DNA of 5,214 nucleotides from Rhodopirellula sp. GTDB lineage: Bacteria; Planctomycetota; Planctomycetia; Pirellulales; Pirellulaceae. How positions within the stretch are numbered: position 1 is the first letter of the stretch; every line of letters begins with the position of its first letter. Shown here piece after piece: positions 1-5,214 of the stretch. The notes below the pieces were generated by a model. The model made no database searches. It was given only the letters and a program-made list of their open reading frames with translations, and had not been told where the DNA came from. The stretch covers positions 7,614 to 12,827 of the forward strand of contig PAUV01000010.1 of assembly GCA_002712845.1 (NCBI GenBank). The letters are read 5' to 3'. The translations under genes and the position numbers were made by a program.

Positions 1-2115
1 GATGCGGCAGCGGAATTGGAACCCGCCCCGTTTCATCTACAGCGACCATTTGAACCCGCGGGCGATCAACCACAGGCGATTGAGTCTCTCACACGTGGAT
101 TTGAGGCAGGACGCAGCACTCAGGTATTGCTCGGAGCAACGGGTACAGGAAAGACATTCACGATGGCGAATGTCATCGCAAATCTCAAACGGCCTGCCTT
201 GGTACTTAGCCACAACAAGACTTTGGCGGCACAATTGTACAGTGAGTTCAAGGAGTTTTTTCCAGAGAATGCAGTTCATTATTTCGTCAGCTATTACGAT
301 TACTACCAGCCCGAAGCGTACATACCTCAGCGGGATGTATATATCGAAAAAGATTCGTCGATTAACGAGGAAATTGATCGCTTACGCTTGGCGACAACAA
401 GTTCGTTAGTGAGTCGGCGTGACGTTGTGATTGTTGCTTCAGTCAGCAGTATCTATGGATTGGGGTCGCCAAAAGATTACAAAGAACTCATCGTGCCACT
501 TCATCGTGGCGAGAAGACCCGTCGTGATCATCTGTTGTTGAAACTCGTCGACGTTCTCTACGAACGGAATGACGTCGCGTTTGAACGGGGGAAATTCCGT
601 GTTCGTGGGGATTCCATCGAGTTATGGCCCAGTTACGAAGAGTTTGCTTATCGAATTGAAATGTGGGGCGACGAGATAGAGCAGATTTCAATTATCAAGC
701 CTGTTTCGGGAGAGACCGTTCGAACCTTGGATCATGTCTATATCTACCCTGCCCGGCACTTTGTGATGCCAGAGGATCGTATTCAGAGTGCTTTGCGAGT
801 GATCCGCGAGGAACTGGCTCAGCAGTTGGAAACATTTCAGTCACAGGGGAAACTTCTTGAAGCGCAGCGTCTGTCAGCGCGAACACGTTTTGACCTTGAG
901 ATGATGGCTGAGGTTGGACACTGCCCCGGAATCGAGAATTACAGTCGTCCATTATCGGGGAAACCTCCTGGTGCGACTCCCGACACGCTCTACGATTTCT
1001 TTCCGGATGATTTCATTACATTTGTCGATGAGTCCCATGTGACCGTGCCTCAGGTTCGGGCGATGTATGCTGGAGACAGAAGCCGCAAAGAGACACTGGT
1101 CAGTCATGGTTTTCGCTTGCCGAGTGCCCTGGATAATCGCCCACTGAAATTCGATGAGTGGGAAGAACGCACAGCGCAAATCTGTTTCGTGAGCGCCACG
1201 CCGAATGACTACGAGTTGGAACGCACTAAAGGTGAGGTTGTAGAGCAGATTATCAGGCCGACAGGTTTGCTGGATCCTGTGGTTGAAGTTGTTTCTGCAC
1301 GGGGACAGGTGAAACACTTGTTGGAACAGATTCGCGAGCGGGCAGAGAAAGACGAGCGTGTGTTGGTAACCGCGTTGACGAAGCGACTTGCAGAAGATCT
1401 TTCTACGTTTTTTCAAGAACAAAATGTTCGCTGTCGATGGCTTCACAGTGAACTGGATGCTTTTGAACGTGTTGATTTATTGCAGGAATTAAGGGCAGGA
1501 AGATTTGATTGCCTGGTAGGGGTGAATCTGCTCAGAGAGGGATTGGACCTTCCAGAGGTTTCACTTGTAGCGATTCTCGATGCCGATAAAGAAGGTTTCT
1601 TGAGAAGCGAAACCAGTCTTGTGCAAACGATTGGGCGGGCTGCTCGAAACGCTAATTCAAAAGTGATTCTGTACGCTGATAGAGTGACGGACTCGATGAA
1701 GCTTGCAATTGATGAGACCGAACGCCGGAGATCAATTCAGCAAGCGTATAATGAAGAGCATGGGATCACGCCCGAAACCGTGAAAAAGAAAATTAGTGCA
1801 GGTATCGAACAGGACGCTGCGAAACGACGAAAAAATATTGCAGCCGCCAAGGAAGAGTCAGAAGCTGTTTACATCACTGTTGAATACGTTGACAACTTGG
1901 AGCGGGAAATGCTGGCCGCTGCTGAGGCTCTTGAATTTGAGAAGGCTGCATCATTGCGAGATCGTGTCCTGCAGCTTAAAGACAATATTGGCAAGCCGCT
2001 TTCTGAAATTGAAATCGAAAAGCCGGCAGGAAAAGCAAACGGGCAGCAACGCAAACGACGAAAGGGTATCAAGGCAAGTGGGCGAACCAAGGTGCCTAGA
2101 CCTAAACGCGGCTGA
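1..2115 (+). CDS. uvrB: UvrABC excinuclease subunit B (UvrB), start possibly outside window
   Basis: UvrB receives damaged DNA from UvrA, verifies the lesion with its helicase-like ATPase, and recruits UvrC for dual incision in cytoplasmic nucleotide excision repair. Numbering from the TTG at position 16: Walker A GATGTGKT at 40-47; the Tyr-rich damage-probing beta-hairpin YYDYYQPEAYIP at 93-104; DESH Walker B at 338-341; the helicase region GVNLLREGLDLPE at 502-514 and QTIGRAARN at 537-545; and a C-terminal UVR domain (about 623-655) of the type that contacts UvrC. All catalytic motifs are intact. The frame is open to the left edge (codons DAAAE precede the TTG), so translation may begin upstream. 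The TTG start gives an N-terminus only one residue longer than E. coli UvrB, but no well-placed Shine-Dalgarno is visible. About 40 residues follow the UVR domain, forming a Lys/Arg-rich tail ending VPRPKRG. The stop codon is TGA at 2113-2115. The identity is near certain; only the start is open. Confidence 0.98.
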   Translation, partial: DAAAELEPAPFHLQRPFEPAGDQPQAIESLTRGFEAGRSTQVLLGATGTGKTFTMANVIANLKRPALVLSHNKTLAAQLYSEFKEFFPENAVHYFVSYYDYYQPEAYIPQRDVYIEKDSSINEEIDRLRLATTSSLVSRRDVVIVASVSSIYGLGSPKDYKELIVPLHRGEKTRRDHLLLKLVDVLYERNDVAFERGKFRVRGDSIELWPSYEEFAYRIEMWGDEIEQISIIKPVSGETVRTLDHVYIYPARHFVMPEDRIQSALRVIREELAQQLETFQSQGKLLEAQRLSARTRFDLEMMAEVGHCPGIENYSRPLSGKPPGATPDTLYDFFPDDFITFVDESHVTVPQVRAMYAGDRSRKETLVSHGFRLPSALDNRPLKFDEWEERTAQICFVSATPNDYELERTKGEVVEQIIRPTGLLDPVVEVVSARGQVKHLLEQIRERAEKDERVLVTALTKRLAEDLSTFFQEQNVRCRWLHSELDAFERVDLLQELRAGRFDCLVGVNLLREGLDLPEVSLVAILDADKEGFLRSETSLVQTIGRAARNANSKVILYADRVTDSMKLAIDETERRRSIQQAYNEEHGITPETVKKKISAGIEQDAAKRRKNIAAAKEESEAVYITVEYVDNLEREMLAAAEALEFEKAASLRDRVLQLKDNIGKPLSEIEIEKPAGKANGQQRKRRKGIKASGRTKVPRPKRG

Positions 2116-2130
2116 GTTCGACGCGGAAAA

Positions 2131-3789
2131 TCAAGCAGCTTTATTTTGTCGCTTCATTTGTTTTCGTAGTCGTCTTCGCTGAGCTTTGCTCATTGAATTC
2201 CAGTCAATGTCGTCTTCCTCACCTGACTGATCCCCTGCGTCGTGTTGAGGCTTCTGGGGTGTCGACTTGCTTGCAGTTGGGGCTTGTTGACTCTGAGGTT
2301 TCGGAGACTCTGAATCGGTCTCGTCCTGTTGTTTGTTGGTTTTCTTTCTGCGCCAGCCCATAAGACCTTTTCGCGGTGCTTTTTCGTCCGCTGAATCTGC
2401 TTCTGTATCTGCCGCATCCGTGCGTTGAGTTGGCGTGCTTGCGGTTGTTTTTGATCTGGATGATGAACGGGTGCGTTTGTTCGGATTTTCAGCATGCTCG
2501 GATGTTTGCTCGTCTGCCGAATTTTCTTCTGCCTCTGATTGGTTGCCTGATTCGCTGCCGGAAGGTTTCGGGCCTCTTAAGCCGAACCATCGCCGTTTAT
2601 TCTTGACAGAAACTGGTTTTTGTTGCGTCTGATCGTTCTCTTCTTCGGCTAGGTCTTCGTTCGCCACATTTTTCTTGACCCTCGCTGTTTCAGTAGCAGC
2701 TTTCTTTTGCTTCTTGGTGTCACGCTTGATATTGCTGCTCTGTTGGGTCGGCGTGGACGATCCACCTTGTTCAGTCTCGGTGTCCACTCCGTGGTCTGCT
2801 TTGCTTCGTTGCCACCATCGATGTTTTGTCTTAGCTTCAGTTACGGCTTCATCGCTGGGCGTGGAAGATTCTTCTTCCTCGTTCGAGTGGGACTGAAAAA
2901 GATTTGTTTTGAATTGCTGGAACCGATCCATCATGGAAACGTCTTCTACCTGCTTGACTTCCCTATAGAGCATTCGAAGGTAGGTTAGCATGGCAATCAA
3001 AAGAGTCGTGCAACCGAGCATCGGAGCAGTGGTTGCCAATGTCCAATATCCGGCTGATTCAATCTTCAGAATGTTCCATTGGACTGCTTCCGGAATTACG
3101 AACAGCATGCAACTCATAGCCATCAATGCCAAAGCCGTTCGGCACTGCCAAAGTTCAGCAACCATTCGCAACGCCAGTACTGCGCCACCGAATGTGACTA
3201 CAAGCCTCACCCAATCGCTTCCGGCTAAGGCGACGCGTTTTCCGAAACCTGCGTCGATGATCGCGCCGGTCCAGTCAACAAGCGATGCGAGTACGTTTAC
3301 GCTAGCGAGAACACTGGCGAGGATGACAACTCGCCACAGTCGGTAATGCCCTCCAAAGTCGTCATTGCGATATCGACGTAATTGGTAAGTCATTAAGGCA
3401 ATGCCAGCAGTGACGCTTAACATCGCGACCATGCACCAACTGCCAAAACTGTCGGGTCGATCCAAACGAAGCGGGCGAGCGATCATGGAACGCGTCGACA
3501 GTGGTGCCCAAGTGACCGCAGCGTAGTGCCCTGCACACAGAATAGTCGTGAGCAGAAAGATGCTGCCAGTTACCAGCAACATGGATCGCAAGCGGATAGG
3601 AACCAGGGAAAACCAACGACCGCGAATCCGCTGATGCACACGCGAGCCATATGCCATTTGTGGACAGCGTGCTTCGCGAAGCTTTTCCGCCGCACGCCGA
3701 CTGGCTGCAGAAGTCGATTCGTTTTCAGCTTGGTGTGCTGAATAGAGAACGCGTCGTCGTCGGTCGTTAGTTCGGCGGCCTTGTTGCAT
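2131..3789 (-). CDS. Hypothetical multi-span membrane protein with long charged disordered tail
   Basis: I do not recognise a named family. The 552-residue product has a basic N-terminal segment of about 68 residues, then about six hydrophobic segments near residues 69-92, 118-135, 152-171, 193-212, 218-234 and 248-272. A hydrophilic tail (about 276-552) rich in Ser, Thr, Gln, Glu and Lys follows. The basic N-terminus and even span count suggest both ends are cytoplasmic. The tail looks disordered except for Trp-plus-basic clusters at 322-330, 396-408 and 473-483 and the terminal DIDWNSMSKAQRRRLRK-type end at 527-543. The start ATG at 3787-3789 is the first ATG after an in-frame stop at 3865-3867. 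No Shine-Dalgarno is obvious, and Met45 is an alternative start. It is convergent with uvrB, 15 bp between stops. The DUF456 gene lies 248 bp upstream on the same strand. Hydrophobic patterning over the first 280 codons and the biased tail support a real gene; the function is unknown, with a membrane scaffold being only a guess. Confidence 0.85.
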   Translation of the reverse strand: MQQGRRTNDRRRRVLYSAHQAENESTSAASRRAAEKLREARCPQMAYGSRVHQRIRGRWFSLVPIRLRSMLLVTGSIFLLTTILCAGHYAAVTWAPLSTRSMIARPLRLDRPDSFGSWCMVAMLSVTAGIALMTYQLRRYRNDDFGGHYRLWRVVILASVLASVNVLASLVDWTGAIIDAGFGKRVALAGSDWVRLVVTFGGAVLALRMVAELWQCRTALALMAMSCMLFVIPEAVQWNILKIESAGYWTLATTAPMLGCTTLLIAMLTYLRMLYREVKQVEDVSMMDRFQQFKTNLFQSHSNEEEESSTPSDEAVTEAKTKHRWWQRSKADHGVDTETEQGGSSTPTQQSSNIKRDTKKQKKAATETARVKKNVANEDLAEEENDQTQQKPVSVKNKRRWFGLRGPKPSGSESGNQSEAEENSADEQTSEHAENPNKRTRSSSRSKTTASTPTQRTDAADTEADSADEKAPRKGLMGWRRKKTNKQQDETDSESPKPQSQQAPTASKSTPQKPQHDAGDQSGEEDDIDWNSMSKAQRRRLRKQMKRQNKAA

Positions 3790-3810
3790 TGTGCGTTGGC
3801 ATGGGGTGGC

Positions 3811-3824
3811 GTGATTGAAATCAC
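3811..3824 (-). promoter_or_regulatory. Operator-like dyad GTGAT-N4-ATCAC upstream of the membrane-protein gene
   Basis: The minus strand reads GTGATTTCAATCAC, a perfect 6-bp inverted repeat with a 2-nt centre. It ends 21 nt before the ATG at 3789. The half-site layout, GTGAT-N4-ATCAC, has the 5-4-5 geometry of sites used by the CRP/FNR regulator family (the FNR consensus is TTGAT-N4-ATCAA). Its closeness to the start suggests either a repressor site or an mRNA hairpin near the ribosome-binding region. This is motif resemblance only; a 14-bp dyad of this size can arise by chance. Confidence 0.3.
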
Positions 3825-3926
3825 TCGCATGGTTGCTAAAGTCCCAAGCATGGCGTTGCGAGTATCAGCGTCGCGCGTGACATGGCATGGTGGGATCGCT
3901 AGCGGCACACTAGGAAAATGCCGACC

Positions 3927-3957
3927 CCAGAGTCAATCGAACTCTGGTTGCTAGCAA
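3927..3957 (-). repeat. 7-bp hairpin abutting a 10-bp palindrome
   Basis: CCAGAGT (3927-3933) and ACTCTGG (3941-3947) form a perfect 7-bp inverted repeat around a 7-nt loop. It directly touches the perfect palindrome TTGCTAGCAA (3948-3957). A second GCTAGC-centred palindrome, CGCTAGCG, lies at 3897-3904. On the minus transcript the hairpin is followed by GGTCGGCATTTT, so the T-run is too distant for a standard intrinsic terminator. A weak terminator, RNA-stabilising hairpin or protein-binding site are all possible. Confidence 0.35.
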
Positions 3958-3986
3958 TTCATGGATTTCAGGGGCTTTTGTGTCCA

Positions 3987-4016
3987 CCGCAGGCGTTTAA
4001 CGCTTTTGATCTGCGG
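3987..4016 (-). terminator. Compound hairpin after the DUF456 stop (terminator-like, no T tract)
   Basis: CCGCAG (3987-3992) pairs with CTGCGG (4011-4016), and GCGTT (3993-3997) pairs with AACGC (3999-4003) inside it or as an alternative hairpin. The structure begins 21 nt past the DUF456 stop codon on the minus strand, where a transcript 3' end would be expected. There is no T tract following it in that direction, so it is more likely a 3'-end stabilising structure or a Rho-independent terminator of poor quality. Confidence 0.3.
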
Positions 4017-4037
4017 GCAACGAATCTCGGGAAGGGA

Positions 4038-4709
4038 TCAAACCGCCACACTGATCATGGCGATTACCACGATCACGGCACCGGCTGCGACTTTTCCAAG
4101 CGTGCCGATCGTTCGTCCCCAAAAAGCTGCATGGCCGATGGGGAGACTTTCTCGCCATGAGCTACCGTTGTGCCATTCACCCAGCATGGCGCCGAGTGTT
4201 GCCCCGAGTCCACCGAACAGGATTGCGGCAAGGACTTGCCCGACAATCGGAACTGGTAAGCCGACAACGGCACCAAGCATGGCACCTGCCATGGAGCCAA
4301 TCATCGCCAGCAGCGTCGCTTTTCGGCTGGCTCCTGCTTTTTGGGCACCCATGGCCGCTGCAACGAATTCGAAGCCCTCGCCAAGCAAAGCAAAGCAAAA
4401 TGCCGCGACCACAGGGATGTAACCAATGGAGGCATTACCGGTTTCAGGACCGAGAAATGCATAAACGAGTAGAACCAAGACCGCGGCCCAATTTCCAGGC
4501 AAGGCAATTAGGTTTCCTGCCCACGCGATCATGCACAGTAAGACTACAGTGATCGCTATCAGGATAGTGCTTGTTGGTTCCAACCACGCTGTCCAAGCAC
4601 TGGATTCCGCAAGAGGTGGGACCACAAACGCTGAGAGGGCCGGATTTGCCATCTCCAGATGCGCCATATGCAGATTAACGGGGCCAGTCATTGGGATTTC
4701 AAAAATCAT
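4038..4709 (-). CDS. DUF456 domain-containing small membrane protein
   Basis: The 223-residue product matches the DUF456 membrane family by pattern. A hydrophilic stretch of about 46 residues comes first, then a hydrophobic span (47-70) leading into LIALPGNW (67-74), a second span about 75-90, and a third about 97-110 ending in the acidic GEGFEF motif. The basic segment GAQKAGASRK (121-130) precedes glycine-rich spans with G-x3-G spacing (138-150, 169-177), VPIVG (153-157), the GEW turn (177-179) and a last segment containing WGRTIGTLGK (197-206). Families with this domain have no established biochemical role, and I assign none. The start ATG at 4707-4709 follows an in-frame stop at 4722-4724; a weak GGGA lies 6 nt upstream. 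Met7, Met15 and Met20 are alternative starts. It is divergent from the HNH gene and upstream of the hypothetical membrane protein. Confidence 0.9.
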   Translation of the reverse strand: MIFEIPMTGPVNLHMAHLEMANPALSAFVVPPLAESSAWTAWLEPTSTILIAITVVLLCMIAWAGNLIALPGNWAAVLVLLVYAFLGPETGNASIGYIPVVAAFCFALLGEGFEFVAAAMGAQKAGASRKATLLAMIGSMAGAMLGAVVGLPVPIVGQVLAAILFGGLGATLGAMLGEWHNGSSWRESLPIGHAAFWGRTIGTLGKVAAGAVIVVIAMISVAV

Positions 4710-4840
4710 GGAATATCCCGTTCAGGGTGGGTTAATTCAGACCATTCCGAATCGGTTCGACAAAGATAGTAGAAACTATTCCTCGCTAGGCTACAGCTTT
4801 TGCGGACATATTTCATGCTGCTGACTCGTTTTAGCGTTTA

Positions 4841-4854
4841 TGGGGTGAACCCCA
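4841..4854. promoter_or_regulatory. Perfect 6-2-6 dyad TGGGGT-GA-ACCCCA
   Basis: TGGGGTGAACCCCA is a perfect inverted repeat of six bases with a two-base centre, in non-coding DNA between divergent genes. It lies about 75 bp upstream of the sigma-54-like element and 131 bp upstream of the DUF456 start. It could be a binding site for a dimeric regulator, or a short GC-rich RNA hairpin. Neither partner nor role can be named. Confidence 0.3.
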
Positions 4855-4928
4855 AGGGGGCGTCGTAGCGTCGACATTGGTGCCGCCGGGGTGTTAACAC
4901 TACTAACTCGCACGCGATTAAGTGATCT

Positions 4929-4944
4929 TGGCACCAAAATTGGG
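4929..4944 (+). promoter_or_regulatory. Sigma-54-like -24/-12 element (imperfect)
   Basis: The sequence TGGCACCAAAATTGGG fits the RpoN consensus TGGCACG-N4-TTGCW at the whole TGGCAC block, the four-base spacer and the TTG, with correct spacing between -24 and -12. The usual C of the -12 GC is G here, which would normally weaken or abolish recognition. If used, transcription would begin near 4955 and read towards the HNH gene, giving a leader of roughly 110 nt. This is a candidate only. Confidence 0.25.
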
Positions 4945-4969
4945 GAATCGGAAACCTGTAAACTATTTT

Positions 4970-5037
4970 GAGGGCAGCGAATTCGTCCAGCAGGTCTGAC
5001 GAAAAGAGCTGAGGCGGTTGAGTGCCCTCCGTTTTTT
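4970..5037 (+). ncRNA. Structured leader or small RNA ending in T6, upstream of HNH gene
   Basis: GAGGGCA (4970-4976) is the exact complement of TGCCCTC (5023-5029), closing a 46-nt interior. Within it TTCGTC (4982-4987) pairs exactly with GACGAA (4998-5003). Two bases after the closing helix comes a run of six T (5032-5037). Helices followed by a T tract are what an intrinsic terminator or attenuator shows, and this sits 28 nt before the HNH start. The CCTC at 5026-5029 could instead pair with GAGG at 5011-5014, giving a short competing hairpin. A weak -10-like TAAACT (4959-4964) would place a transcription start at about the base of the helix. It could be an attenuator, a short sRNA, or a chance fold. 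Confidence 0.35.
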
Positions 5038-5065
5038 CCACTGGTAAACAGGGATCAAAGCGACC

Positions 5066-5214
5066 ATGTCACAGAGTTTGTTAGAAACAAGTGTGCTTGT
5101 GTTGAATCGCTTTTACATGGCGGCAAGGGTCATCAATGTGCGGCGTTCTTTCACGCTACTGTACCGTGATTGTGCGGAAGTCATTGAAAATGAGAACGGT
5201 CAGTACGCAAGCTA
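5066..5214 (+). CDS. HNH endonuclease-family protein, N-terminal part only (runs off window)
   Basis: Only the first 49 codons are present, beginning MSQSLLETSVLVLNRFY and continuing through VINVRRSFTLLYRDCAEVI. I recognise this N-terminus from HNH endonuclease-family proteins that are common in planctomycetes, where a zinc-type CxxC/HNH nuclease fold follows further downstream. None of the catalytic residues falls inside this window, so nuclease activity is inferred from family resemblance alone. The ATG at 5066-5068 is the first start after an in-frame TAA at 5045-5047. A weak purine-rich AGGGA lies about 11 nt upstream. It is divergent from the DUF456 gene and preceded by a structured leader. 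The physiological role of this family is not established. Confidence 0.75.
   Translation, partial: MSQSLLETSVLVLNRFYMAARVINVRRSFTLLYRDCAEVIENENGQYAS

Larger units (their letters stand above)
3790..4037. other. Intergenic gap with several short inverted repeats
   Basis: This 248-bp gap lies between the DUF456 stop and the start of the hypothetical membrane protein, both on the minus strand. I find no convincing gene in it. It holds a 6-2-6 dyad near the downstream start, two GCTAGC-centred palindromes flanking a 7-bp hairpin, and a compound hairpin just after the DUF456 stop. It should contain the 3' end of the DUF456 transcript and probably a promoter for the membrane protein. The best -35-like hexamer on the minus strand (TTGACT, 3931-3936) has only a poor -10 partner. 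Confidence 0.6.
4710..5065. other. Divergent intergenic region between DUF456 and HNH genes
   Basis: This 356-bp region separates the divergent starts at 4709 (minus) and 5066 (plus), so it must hold promoters for both. No complete gene or tRNA is visible. It contains two perfect dyads (4841-4854, 4891-4900), a long-range 8-bp inverted repeat (4877-4884 with 4930-4937), a sigma-54-like element (4929-4944), and a leader structure ending in six T (4970-5037). On the DUF456 side only small AT-rich hairpins are seen, for example ATAGT/ACTAT at 4766-4779, and no good -35/-10 pair. Confidence 0.6.

Noticed and set aside
2..409. Open frame on the plus strand with an ATG at position 2
   Set aside because: It overlaps the UvrB Walker A and hairpin region in another frame, and its product is compositionally odd.
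952..1446. 164-codon open frame on the minus strand inside uvrB
   Set aside because: It is antisense to well-conserved UvrB codons, and its translation shows no recognisable domain pattern.
2180..2192. Hairpin TGAGC-TTT-GCTCA near the convergent gene ends
   Set aside because: It is within the C-terminal codons of the minus-strand gene, has only five pairs and is not followed by a T tract.
2990..3346. 118-codon plus-strand frame opposite the membrane spans of the hypothetical protein
   Set aside because: It is a shadow of the minus-strand gene, whose hydrophobic pattern is coherent.
3671..3682. Perfect 12-bp palindrome GCTTCGCGAAGC followed by TTTT
   Set aside because: It lies inside coding sequence, and one palindrome of this length is expected by chance in about 4-5 kb.
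3570..3908. 112-codon minus-strand frame spanning the start of the hypothetical membrane protein
   Set aside because: It overlaps the real gene in another frame and has no recognisable features.
3907..3936. Minus-strand -35-like TTGACT with an 18-bp spacer to TAGTGT
   Set aside because: The -10 matches poorly (3 of 6), and the -35 sits in a hairpin arm, so it is not annotated as a promoter.
4384..4400. Tandem GCAAA repeats
   Set aside because: Three short units inside DUF456 coding DNA, explained by the Cys-Phe-Ala-Leu-Leu codons.
3961..4422. 153-codon plus-strand frame opposite the DUF456 gene
   Set aside because: It is the complement of a clear membrane-protein gene; its Ala/Pro/Ser-rich translation is a mirror of hydrophobic codons.
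4744..4760. GGTTCGA stretch resembling a tRNA T-loop
   Set aside because: No flanking acceptor, anticodon or T-stem pairing could be found; the stretch is a small local dyad.

Overview
The window looks like ordinary chromosome from a member of the Planctomycetota, probably a Pirellula/Rhodopirellula-type lineage. The evidence is the wording of the UvrB protein, the N-terminus of a planctomycete-type HNH endonuclease at the right edge, and a large hypothetical membrane protein that ends in a disordered tail with a Ser-Lys-Ala-Gln-Arg-Arg-Arg end motif. Base composition by eye is near 50% GC and does not change along the window. Recognition is from memory of protein families; no search was run. 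I see no mobile element, CRISPR array, tRNA or rRNA.

Layout: (1) Positions 1-2115, plus strand: uvrB, the damage-verifying helicase subunit of UvrABC nucleotide excision repair. It is essentially complete, but its true start may lie just outside the left edge. (2) Positions 2131-3789, minus strand: a 552-residue hypothetical protein with about six membrane spans and a roughly 270-residue charged cytoplasmic tail. It is convergent with uvrB, with only 15 bp between the stop codons. (3) Positions 3790-4037: a 248-bp gap rich in small inverted repeats. (4) Positions 4038-4709, minus strand: a small membrane protein of the DUF456 family. (5) Positions 4710-5065: a divergent 356-bp intergenic region with several dyads, a sigma-54-like element and a structured leader ending in six T. 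(6) Positions 5066-5214, plus strand: the first 49 codons of an HNH endonuclease-family gene that runs off the window.

The genes do not form an obvious joint pathway. uvrB is a DNA-repair gene and the HNH protein is a putative nuclease, but they are separated by two opposite-strand membrane-protein genes and have separate transcription. The two membrane-protein genes lie in the same direction, but the 248-bp gap makes an operon uncertain. No clear new defence or mobile system is visible. The items most worth a second look are the structured leader upstream of the HNH gene and the regularly spaced tryptophan-plus-basic clusters in the tail of the hypothetical membrane protein.
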